Assembly: GCF_947507565.1 (NCBI RefSeq)
Contig: NC_089184.1
Span: 1,364,001-1,428,000 of the forward strand
Direction of reading: 5' to 3'
DNA length: 64,000 nt
From: Oscarella lobularis
Lineage: Eukaryota; Porifera; Homoscleromorpha; Homosclerophorida; Oscarellidae
A program made the position numbers and the translations under genes. How positions within the stretch are numbered: position 1 is the stretch's first letter; each line of letters opens with the position of its first letter. Shown here piece by piece: positions 15,430-25,139 of this stretch. The notes below the pieces were generated by a model. That model was not told the DNA's origin, ran no database searches, and was given only the letters and a program-made list of their open reading frames with translations.

Positions 15430-16370
15430 TAATTAATTAACTAGATCATAGATGCAGGACTAGATAATGATGGCCCGTTGTTAGCCATCATGTGATCCCC
15501 GAACACCCTTAGCACGGTGTCCGATCTCTATTAGTGCCTACAGCATGTGCGTTATGGGCATCACATTGCCTAACCACACCTTTATCTGCCCGGAAATATG
15601 TACTTCTGTAAAAATGGGAATGGGACACCTGGTGGCTATGCCTTTACTCTACAGATTTCAGGTGTTCTATTTACATGTATATATCAAAAGAGCGATTCAC
15701 CTGTCGAGTAAAGGTTACACAGAGCTACCCTTCCCTGCCCCCCGGGTGCATGATCAAGTGGCACGTTATCAGCTCGCAGCACGCAAACCCAACGTGCTCC
15801 TTTACTGTGTTCCCTCGATGAGCGTTACTAATAAAGTTCAATTGTTATGTGCCAGTTATGTTTAATCGTAGCCTATGTAATATGCCTACATACGTGTACT
15901 CGTTCCAGAAAACTTTGTACCCAATCCGGGGTTACTATCTATCTATCTACAGTGACGTCACCTTTTCGCTATCAATTGCGTTCAAAATACGGGAAAGTAT
16001 GACATCACAAACACTTTGAGTTTTCACGTTTGAGAGCCCCTCCCACCAGGGCGCGCGGGCCTCCCCGCGCACGCCCTGGGGAATTAATTAATTAATAGAA
16101 CCTGGATATGCGGAATCGTTCGAATAAGAAAATAGCGTGCGTGTGGAGTCCGGCCAGTATACTATAGTACTGTAGATGCTTATAATATTCAGGTTGCTAA
16201 AAGGGGAAACATCACGCGTACTGTACCGTAATACGCTGCAACTTGAGCTGTTGAAGTTACAGGCACGCTCCTGCATATTAGGTGAGCTGTGTTTGACCAT
16301 AGATACGTATAAGACCATAGATATGGTTTGACGTAACACCTTAGCGCGCTACGAGTAATCGCTGACACGA
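15430..16370. other. Sparse intergenic interval with short palindromes
   Basis: About 0.9 kb lies between the orphan gene and the small membrane-protein locus with no convincing coding segment. It holds ttaattaa tracts (15428-15440, 16082-16095), a GC-rich imperfect hairpin (16046-16078), and several tactgtac/gtatactatag-type short palindromes. Short open frames here lack domain or codon-like structure. Confidence 0.5.
16046..16078. repeat. GC-rich imperfect inverted repeat
   Basis: Left arm ccagggcgcgcggg and right arm cccgcgcacgccctgg pair around a four-base loop with a two-base bulge, followed at once by an attaattaatta tract. It could be an extruding hairpin or one end of a small mobile element. 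It is not a known RNA. Confidence 0.55.
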
Positions 16371-16435
16371 TGGACGGAAGAAAGATCGTTCCTCCTTCCT
16401 GCGGTGGCAAGCTCCTATGAAACAGCTCAAGGGGT

Positions 16436-17025
16436 GACGGAGACTCGAAGGCTGCCCATTCTGGCAATATACGTCATTGCTGCGGTTGTCAGTGGCGTCT
16501 TCGTATCGTTTACGTCGTGACACGTCACGATTTCTCGGACGACGACTACGACTTTTTCGTAGCAGCTACATTTTTTCCCCGTACCCCTAGCCGTTCTGGT
16601 AAGACTTCAACATAGACATGACGTGGTTTTTTTTGTTATCGCGTGACTGTATTGTAAATTGTAAGGTCGACTTTATCGCCGCACTGCTTGTGCTTGTGGC
16701 GGAAAAATCGCAGACTGCCAGCTATTTCAAGGTATGATATGGTATGGTAGGTCTAGATTTTTGGATGATTTGTTTTATGATGTAGATTCGCAACGCTGCC
16801 AGTGCCATGTGGGCTATTGGCAGTGGAACGTCACTTGTTGCCATTGGATGGCCTGGAGTTCCGCTATTTTTGTACTATGAAGTCTCACTGGCAATCGTTA
16901 TAGTTCTCCCCATCTCTCATATTACTTTAACGATATTGTCGATCATCGTGACGGTGCTCTGCTATGGAAGAAAATACGGAAAGTGCTGTCATTGCGTTGT
17001 GTCTAATACTGCTGACCTGCCTTAG
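16436..17025 (+). CDS. Small multi-pass membrane protein, 5' end unresolved
   Basis: Three open segments in compatible splice contexts are strongly hydrophobic. They are RRLPILAIYVIAAVVSGVF (about 16446-16503), VDFIAALLVLVAEKSQTASY (16666-16730, followed by donor gtatga), and a last exon from about 16786. The last exon encodes RNAASAMWAIGSGTSLVAIG, then LYYEVSLAIVIVLPIS, then TLTILSIIVTVLCYG with a Cys-rich tail (KYGKCCHCVV) and a stop at 17023-17025. That predicts three to four membrane helices with a short cytosolic tail that may be palmitoylated. The first coding exon and start codon cannot be fixed, because the frame upstream of RRLP runs into a stop without an ATG. No family is recognised. 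It is convergent with HTATIP2, about 140 bp apart. Confidence 0.4.
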
Positions 17026-17162
17026 ATTCATTCTGTCACATGAACGGAACATGTTGTTATGGTACGTTTCCTGTATCTGTAAGCAATAATTTGTCAATGT
17101 GTACTGTAGACTATGGGAGGTGTGTGCAGCATGCAAAAAGGTCTTTCGGTTAGTCATCGTAG

Positions 17163-18479
17163 TCACTTCTCCTTCTCTTCGTCCTGACCACTCGCTGCCT
17201 CTGGGACCTCTTTATGCTTTTCTTCATCTATTTTTTCCCCGCTGTCTTTCGCGTCCTCTTCTTTCTCCCCGCTCTCGTTCACCGATTCTTCCCCTTTCGC
17301 TGCTTCTTCATCTTTTCCCTCACTCTCATTCGCTGCCTCTTCTTTTTCTTCACTTTCTGCACCCTCTTTCACTACTGCAGCCTCAGCCTCATTCGACGTC
17401 TCCTCCTTTTTGACGTCACCTTCTTGGGCCGGCTCCTTCTCGTCACTTTTCGGAGCTGCTTTCTCTTCTTTAGCCTCAGCAATAAAAGCTCTGATTTCTC
17501 TGTTGTTATAACGTGAACACTTTGGAAACTCCGCTCTCCCATAGGCAAATTGCTCAGCTTCGAATCTCATAGCAACAGCCAAATCCCAAACACCCAACGA
17601 AGTCATAAAGAGACCTGCGCAAAAAAAAGCGTAAAGGAGATACTAAAACTGCGTAAGTACACAATACCAAAAAATTTTTCCACAAATCTCGCCTCTTCTG
17701 CTCTTTGTAGAAGGCCGGGTTTCCAAAGTGAGGCGCGGTCAAACCCTAGCGCCTCCACACCATCTTCTGCCTGGAATGAAATTGAAGTAAGATACATAAT
17801 ACAGTAGACTGCTTCTACCTCTCCTTTCGTCTTCAAGTAAAGGAACCAGCTATTAGCATTGCCTCCTACAGAGCTGACCAAGCTGAAATGTCGAACACTA
17901 GCAGCTTTGGCAATTTCGGCCGATCGGATGACCAAATGCAGATCGACACGACGAAAATTCTCCTACACCCACCCCAAGTGAAAAATATCGAAAAAGGAAA
18001 GACGGAAATTTTTGTTTCACAAACAGAAGAATTTCCTGGCTGTCTCCTTGCTGCACCTCTCGTCGTTCCCAAGCAACAGAACACGACGTCTTTGCCTTCG
18101 AAAAGCGACTTCGCACTGTCGACGGTATACTTATCCAAGTCGAAATCTAAAAGCAAGGAAGCGTCGTCTCTTTCTGCCCCGCGGCAAGGTCCATCGTCGC
18201 GGCGTGACGTCGATTTTCCCACGCACCAACGATGTGTTGCTTGAGTTTGTGCGCGACGCCGCTCGTGTCGTAGCGCTCGGCGGGAATTGTTGCTTCGCGT
18301 CTTCCGATGCTTACGACCTCGTCAAATGCCTGTAGGAAATACAGTACGGCTGACAGATGTGACCCCTGTTATCTCTTTACGGGGGACGTAATCAATTCTC
18401 CGAGAAGACATTTTCCTGTTGCACCCGTTCCGCCGATAACGACAGCCTTCAGCAAACTCGAAGCGGGTCTAGCAGCCAT
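17163..18479 (-). CDS. HTATIP2: HTATIP2/TIP30, NAD(P)-binding Rossmann protein with acidic extension
   Basis: The N-terminal exon MAARPASSLLKAVVIGGTGA holds the GxGxxG dinucleotide-binding motif (GGTGATGK). Subsequent exons give FDLDKYTVDSAKSLFEGKDV...FCCLGTTRGAA, EIAKAASVRHFSLVSSVGGN, WFLYLKTKGEVEA (the YxxxK-type catalytic region of short-chain dehydrogenases) and LGFDRASLWKPGLLQR, matching HTATIP2 in order. The last exon starts GLFMTSLGVWDLAVAMRFEA and gives the normal family C-terminus (NNREIRAFIAEA). It then continues for about 100 residues of Glu/Lys/Ala-rich, low-complexity sequence (EEKEEAANESEGKDEEAAKG) before a stop at 17163. Human HTATIP2 ends near the point where this extension begins. 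In mammals HTATIP2 links nuclear import and apoptosis control. Confidence 0.9.
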
Positions 18480-18988
18480 CTTGCGTTTTCTCCGGAAGCG
18501 AAACTGGAAGCGAATGGTTTAGGTTCGAAAGGTCACGAGTTAGATCACGTGCGTGGGCGTACAAGGTTCACAAACCGCCCGTACTACGCCATTGTGTTTG
18601 CAACCGGTCGAGGTCGAAAGTTGCTCTACGTCACTGCCACCATTCGTTTGGAGCAAGTGAAACGTCTAAAAAAACCGATCTCAATCTCTCCTCTTCGGTA
18701 AGAAAGACGTGCACGCGTTTGAAGGGAAGAAGAGGCCACGCCACCACACTTCCTTTCGACTGACCAGCAGAATAGCGCGATTCGCGAAACGAAGAGAAAG
18801 CGCGCATTCGCGAAGAGGGCAAACAAGAGAAGCCATTCGAGAACCTTTTGTCGTTGTACCGGAAGAGTAGTTTGGTCGCCTTTTCATGCATGCTTCACAG
18901 GAGGGCGGGGTCCCGAATCCGTGGCGCCGTCGGCTGTCTGACAGATAACGCGTCTCTTTTTAGTGCGGTCGAGACTACTCTACTCTCA

Positions 18989-21900
18989 ATGCGGCCCACT
19001 GCTCTCGCGGCAACATCCGCGAGACGTTTTCTAGCGATTTTTTCGCTCGTCGTTCTCGTGCCGTCAGCGACGAACGGCTTTGATCTCTTTATCGACGCCG
19101 ATTACGGGCTCAACGTTTTGAAATGGCGTAAGCGTCTTTTCGGTTTTCGCGCGCGCTTCTATAAATGAATGCGCGTATTATCTATAGAAAGTGTTTTTGG
19201 CAACAATCCGATTTACTTCGTCAAAGACAGTCGCCCGTACAAGCCCGTTCTCGAAAACGAACTTTTCTCGCTCATCACGCTCGTTACGACGAACGTTCTT
19301 CGCTTCACGTGGAATAGCGACGTAAGTAGAACGCGATCGAATGATCTAGGAGAAATGGACCATCAAAGCTCGCGTAAAACGATCGTTGACGTCTGGTGGT
19401 TAGGACGTTTACATTGACGCTCCCTTAGCAAGAAATCTTTGTTAGATTGTCATCGTCTGTCTGGAAGGCGGGGCATTGCAGTTTGTATACTTTCACTATC
19501 CGAGATGCTTTCTAACTTTATCATCGTGAAGATGATAGTTTTTGTTAGACCTGATTGTCATCGTCTGTCTGGAAGGGCGGGGCATGCAGTTTGTATATAC
19601 TGTCACTATCCGAGATGCTTTCTAACTTTATCATCATGAAGATGACAGTTTCTCTTCTTCTAGGAGATTATTAACTACCAATGGCATTTCAACAGCAGCG
19701 ATCTCAATGTAATGGGCATTCCCTACTTGTCGACGGCCCACGCGGGCCAAGTACCAAAGCGCGAAGGTAAAAGAAAAGAGTAGATGGAGGACGAATCGGA
19801 AAACGAAAGACCCTTTTTCTTTCAGTGTTTAACCTCACTTTCCCGTGCACGGGCAAAGTAGTATCAACGACGTATGGCACCGTGATTCTTGACTACACGT
19901 TCGCCAATGGATCGTCGACTCGTATAGACACAGGAACCCGAGTGAGATGCGATGAGTCCAAGGCAGTTGTACCGCCCACTGCAACGTCGAAATCGGGTGC
20001 TCCCCTTTGGATTGTTGGCGTCGTTATTGCCGGCGTGATCGTCATAGCAGCGGTTGTCATTCTTATATCTATATTGGTTGCAAGAAGAAGGCGACACGAA
20101 GAATTTACTCTGAATCAACTGGAAAAAGAAATAAAGTGATTGCGTTCTTCTTTTTTGTTAATTGTGTCAGTGGGTTTTTCTTTCACTGTGTTTGTAGCAT
20201 TCTGAGGGAGGATTCTGAGAGCAGACGAGGTTCCGAGGCGCAATATTCTCGCATGGGAATTCGCCGAGAAACGGTCGAAATGCGATTAAAGAACGCCTCT
20301 CAAAAATCGGCAGCAGCGAGTCAGTGAAGTGTAGTAGATGAAGAAGAAATTTGCACGAATAGTTGTTTGCCTTAGATCGAAAAACGGAATTAGTGATGAA
20401 GCTAAAAGACAACTGGTTTGAGTCGTTGCAGGACTGCATCATTGAAGAGAATCACGTTGCTTTTGGTGAAGAACTTGGAAGAGGTTAATAATGTCATATG
20501 GACTAATGGAAGGAAAGTTCTTAATTCTACATTTTAGGTGCTTTTGGTTTTGTCTACAAGGGCACAGTGCTCGGGGATGAAGAGGAAGCCAAAAAGTACA
20601 CTGTAGCCCTAAAGACAATGAAAGGTGCAAATTACAATTGTCATTGATTTTATCTGACGCTCGGCATTGTTTTTCATTCAGATGTGGCTGGTATCGATGA
20701 AATGTCGAGGTTTCTAGCCGAAGGAATTGTCATGAAAGATTTCAAGCATTCTCACGTGATGGGTCTGATCGGCGTGTGTTTTCCCGAAGAAGAGCCGCCC
20801 TTCATCGTTCTGCCGTTCATGGCGAACGGTGATCTGCACAGTTACTTGAAGAAAACGGGAGCCTCCGTCTCCTCATTGGACGACGTTGACGTCACCGTAA
20901 GAGAGAATAACTATGCATTTAGATGGAGTTGGCTAATGATTTTCTCAGATTCCTTACATTACACTGCTGAGATTTATCGAGCAGATTGCAAGTGGTATGG
21001 AATATCTTTCGTCGCAGAAATTCGTTCACCGCGACTTGGCCACGCGCAACTGCATGTGCGTCAAAAGAAATCGGTGCTTGCGCGATTGATGAGTCCCTGT
21101 GTTTGTGTGTAGGCTTGATGAGAACTTGGACGTCAAAGTGGGAGACTTTGGCTTGGCCAAAGAAATGCACGAGGATCTCTACTACCGACTTGGAACTCCT
21201 ACAAAATTGCCAGTCAAGTGGATGGCAGTCGAAAGTCTCAATGAGCAGATATTTACCCTTCAGACTGACGTGGTACGCCAAACGAATGAAATCTGATAAA
21301 AAAGACTTTTTTATGTATCCTTCCTTAGTGGGCCTTTGGCGTGACTGTGTGGGAAATTATGTCGGTGGGCAAAACTCCTTATCCCGGCGTCGCGAATTAC
21401 GAATTGGGCGAGTACTTGTCCAAAGGACTGCGCATGCAGAAACCTGAGATCTGCAGCGAATGGATGTAAGAACGGGTTCGTTTTCTAATAGGGATTGCTT
21501 GCTAAGACCAATTCCCTCAGATACGAATTGATGAGATCCTGTTGGGCGTATAGTCCGTCAGACCGGCCGACGTTTTCCGACATCGTCGTCCTTCTCGAAC
21601 GGCACTCGCGCGACAACGTCAACGACAATGCGGTGGTTCACTATCAGAATTTCGTCCCGTCGTCCAAAGCCGCGGTGGTTCTGGTGCGCCAGGGCAGCAC
21701 TGTTCGTGACGGCGGCTATGCGAAATTGAACCCCGACGCCGTTTTTGAAGAAGCGGATTCCAGCAACGTCCCAACGGCGGTCGCCGATGCAGGAAACGAG
21801 GATAAGGTGCGTGAGACGGAGGATAAAGAAGAGTTTGATTGTGGCGGCGGCGGCGGCGGCAATGATGAAGAAGAGGATGACGAGTACCTGAAGATGAATG

Positions 21901-22448
21901 GCCAGAATGGGACAAAGGATCTACCTAAGCCCAACGACGAGAAGCCCGAATCCGATGACGACGACGACGACGACGACGAATACCTTAAAATGAATGCGCT
22001 GTCACCGAAATCCAGTGGCTCGTCGAACAAAAATGGCAGTGATGACGAGTACATGAGAATGACGTCCGTAAGCGAGGCCAACAGGGACAATGACGACGGC
22101 GGCAGTGACAGCGGTGGCAGTGAGTATTTGAGAATGGAGTTGAAATCCGGTTCTGATCTGCAGGCAGAGGACGACGATGAAAGTTATATGAAGATGGACG
22201 CTTCTGGAAAAGCAGCCAGTGAAGCCAGGGCCGTGAGTGCTGCTGCATTTGTAAATACTCCGGGTTCTGAAGTTTAGTGATAGTCTTTGAACTGCATTTT
22301 TCTTTTGCAGAAATATTTTACTCGCTTCATCAACACCTCTGTCAATAAACTTTGCTTCCCGTATTATACGGGCTACGAGCCTACGGCCAACGGTTTTTTC
22401 GAACGATCGTCGGTCGTGGATTTGACGCTCCGCGCTCCGTTTAGGTAG
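18989..22448 (+). CDS. Receptor tyrosine kinase with WIF ectodomain and YxxM-rich tail
   Basis: The predicted protein has a signal peptide ([20 protein letters not shown]), then a WIF domain across three exons. Its key blocks are [25 protein letters not shown] (joined), [20 protein letters not shown] and [12 protein letters not shown], closely matching RYK/WIF1. A transmembrane helix ([20 protein letters not shown]) lies near 20010-20080. The kinase domain (about 20430-21640) has [19 protein letters not shown] (catalytic Lys), [11 protein letters not shown] and [10 protein letters not shown], then KWMAVESL. All key catalytic residues are therefore present, unlike vertebrate RYK. The kinase body resembles the MET/AXL group. 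The tail (21640-22250) is acidic and holds five YxxM motifs. The last junction is uncertain: either read-through to a stop at 22277 or a donor at gtgagtgc joined to an exon ending at 22448. It is probably a plasma-membrane receptor, possibly for Wnt-type ligands (inference). Confidence 0.88.
19437..19650 (+). repeat. Tandem duplication of about 107 bp inside the WIF-RTK intron
   Basis: Two copies (about 19437-19541 and 19543-19650) share gattgtcatcgtctgtctgg and ctatccgagatgctttctaac with a few substitutions. They lie between the exon ending TWNSD and the exon starting EIINYQW, so the duplication enlarges this intron relative to its neighbours. Confidence 0.85.
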
Positions 22449-22896
22449 GCGAAACAACGATCGACATGGCTTTCTTTCCGGTAAGCTGAGTTCGCCGCAG
22501 AGTCGTCGTTACTTGGGTGGGGGCCCCAAAAACTTCGTGAAACGTTTCCTCGCACTTACGTTATCGGGAAGTCGCGTCAATGCCCCCACTCTTGGAAGAT
22601 CTACCGGCAGCTACCCACGGAAGAGCTCCGGGGAGGTCTGTACTGTACTGACTGTGCGTTTTTGTTTTCTAGGGTCAATTTTTTCGTCAAGCAAGCGCTC
22701 TACGGAATTAAAAACGACTGGGGGGTGGCAAAGGCATTGACTACGCGCGACGTTGAAGAAATCTTTTGAGTTCAATCAGCGACGAAACGGATTCCTCCTC
22801 GTCAACTTCGAAAAGCAAATGCTCTGCTAGGAGTTTGGAACTGGAAGGTAAATCTCACGCATATGACTCCTTCGCGATCCTGCATTTCTACATCGC

Positions 22897-22920
22897 GGGG
22901 GGGGGGGGGGGGGGGGGGGG
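22897..22920 (+). repeat. Poly-G tract, 24 bases
   Basis: Twenty-four consecutive G residues follow catcgc. The tract could form a G-quadruplex and is prone to sequencing-length error. Confidence 0.95.
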
Positions 22921-23553
22921 CTCCTCTCGCCAATTTGGTCAACTATGATCAATGGATAATGATCTACTGTATAGTTAGTTAGTTATCTTATTGTTTTCCA
23001 ACCACATAAATTGTACAGTCAAAATGGCCTACTGATTGTCATTTTCGTATGGTGTGAGCGGAAGTTTGTTCTATTTTTTAGCTGTTCCTGCAAACCAGAT
23101 GAAAGAATGCCGAAATGAAAGAAGCAGAGGAAGCAGAACATCTGTGCGCGTTTTTCATATTTTTTAGTGCATGGAATTAAGTAGGTGCATGCGGCTTTTG
23201 ATCTCCAGGGTATGGAGACGAAAGCAACGTGTTTAGCTTAGGATGTGCATGCATGGTGTGCCTTCTGTGGAGGGCATGCTTTAGTGTGCACGTTCCTAAG
23301 CTAACGCGCGTAAAGCACGTCGTTGCATGATCCGCGCGCGCATTCTTTTTGTTGCAAAAAGTAGGAGAAACGATGGCCAAATTTTTATTGATAATATCCC
23401 GGATGTACAAATAAAAAATTAAAAGTCCTCCCGGTCTCCCCCTCCTCCTCCTCCCTCTTTCTTGGTTGTCCCTGGGCCGCCGCTCCTGCGCTGCCACTTG
23501 ACCCCCCTGGGAGGCCAAGCGGTGGGACTGAGACTGCAGTCCCCACAGTGAAC

Positions 23554-23776
23554 TTTAACCCAAGTCCACAGGGGGAAGGCACATTAACCTCCAGCCCCCA
23601 AGGAGGAAGACTTTAACCCAAGTCCCCAGGGGAGAGCGCATTAACCTCCAGCCCACAAGGAGGGAGACTCCGCCCAAGTCCCCAGGGTGAACTTTAACCC
23701 AAGTCCACAGGGGAGAGCGCATTAACCTCCGGCCCACAAGGAGGGAGACTTTAACCCAAGTCCCCAGGGTGATGTC
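23554..23776. repeat. Minisatellite with units of about 57 bp
   Basis: Units begin tttaacccaagtcc and run through ggggagagcgcattaacctc and gcccacaaggagggagac. Starts are visible at about 23554, 23612 and 23693, with a shorter variant at about 23670 and a last partial unit at about 23750. Confidence 0.85.
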
Positions 23777-24070
23777 TTCGTCTACATCTTCTTCTTTCTT
23801 CATCTCAATTGATCCGTTGGGGAGAGGAGAGAACTAAAATCAAATTGAAACCATTGCACTCAAATCCACTGTCTTCTTTACCTTGAATGAGTCGAGAAGC
23901 CCTGTGGAGGAGGAGGGAATTGATCCATGTGTTAATATTAACATCTACAAAAATGCCAATATTCGCCAAAATTGAAGGCGCGAGGTCAATTTGGTACCGC
24001 GAGATCAAACAGGCAGCTGATCCCCATTGCTTCATAAAAAATCTTTGGAATCGGAGAGGTCATCCAAAGT

Positions 24071-24745
24071 GACCAAAAACCGTGTGCTATAGCTCACGGT
24101 TTGCCTAAAAACCTCAACTCGCGGATTTCCAAATAAACGCGCTAGATCTACTCTACTTTATTAGTCTAACAACGTCACAAGGTCAAAAAGTTCGTGGGGG
24201 TCAAATTTCACACAAAATACTCACTTCCGGTAGGCGTTAATATCAGTTACGCCCCTTTAAAAACCCCCAAATTTGCATGATAGACAAATTTGAGATGATA
24301 GAGTCAACTACATGATTAAAATCTATCGTTTGACGCAAAAATCTTGAAATTCTGAGAGCTAAGGTTTTTGACCAAAAACTGTGTGCTATTATAGCTCACG
24401 GTTGCCTAAAAACCTTAACTCGCGGATTTCCAAATAAACGCGCTAGATCTACTCTACTTTATTAGTCCAACAACGCCACAACGTCAAAAAGTTCGTGGGG
24501 ATCAAATTTCACACAAAAAATATCCACTTCCGGTAGGCGTTAATATTAGTTACGCCCCCCCTTTAAAAACCCCAAAATTGGCACGATAGACAAATTTGAG
24601 ACGATAGAGTAAGTAAAATCTATTGTTTGACGCGAAAATCTTGGAATTCTGAGAGCTATGGTTTTTGATCAAAAACCGTGTGCTATAGTTCAGGGATGCT
24701 AAAAAACCTGACCTCACCGATTCTTAAATAAATGGGCCAGATCTA
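24071..24745. repeat. Tandem repeat of about 300 bp, two full copies plus a partial
   Basis: Copies start at 24071, 24370 and 24667 with gaccaaaaaccgtgtgctat or a close variant. Each full copy contains ctcgcggatttccaaataaac, tctactctactttattag, cacttccggtaggcgttaat and a closing tgagagctaaggtttttgacc. The third copy decays after about 80 bp. Each copy starts with a small palindrome (accgtg...cacggt). The structure is satellite-like or the internal repeat of an unidentified element. Confidence 0.85.
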
Positions 24746-25139
24746 TTGTAATACGCGTCGCTTAAAGACTAAACTGTACGATCGGCGCAAAAGGGCAGAA
24801 ATACGAACGAGGAGGAATTCCCTTAGTTTTTCGAATCGCGGTGGTCTGCTTTACATTCAGTCTAACTTACTGCTCATCTTAGAGTGCTCTTTAAACGATG
24901 GACTTGCTTGAGCGTCGTGGGAACGCACGAAAACGACGATCGAAGGCGCGCGTGATGCAAACGAGTCCTAAAGAGGGTCTCCCATAGTTTTCACGCAAAG
25001 CGATAATTTCGTTTTTACCTTTTTTCTCGTTCCAGCGCCTTTTCGATGCTTTTTCGACGTTATTTTGCAAGACAAAGTGAAAAACGCAAATTCGAATACC
25101 CGGATGCGAGCTTGCGCAAAGCGCGGGTATATCATCGCA

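Larger units (their letters stand above)
22449..25139. other. Gene-poor, repeat-rich interval
   Basis: About 2.7 kb with no convincing gene. It holds a 24-base G tract (22897-22920), a 57-bp minisatellite (23554-23776), and a tandem repeat of about 300 bp (24071-24745). Open frames in the minisatellite repeat the phrase LGTWVKV on the minus strand but only because the repeat lacks stops. It is the largest non-coding interval in the window. Confidence 0.6.

Noticed and set aside
21985-22248. His-rich minus-strand frame opposite the receptor kinase tail
   Set aside because: It is the complement of the GAT/GAC-rich acidic tail codons, so the His/Arg/Cys content is a shadow effect.
23555-23803. 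Minus-strand LGTWVKV repeat protein
   Set aside because: The repeat phrase follows the 57-bp minisatellite. It has no signal, no exon borders, and frame changes occur between units.
24071-24745. CRISPR-like or RNA-gene interpretation of the 300-bp repeat
   Set aside because: The unit is far too long for a CRISPR repeat, the copies are contiguous with no unique spacers, and the host is clearly eukaryotic.
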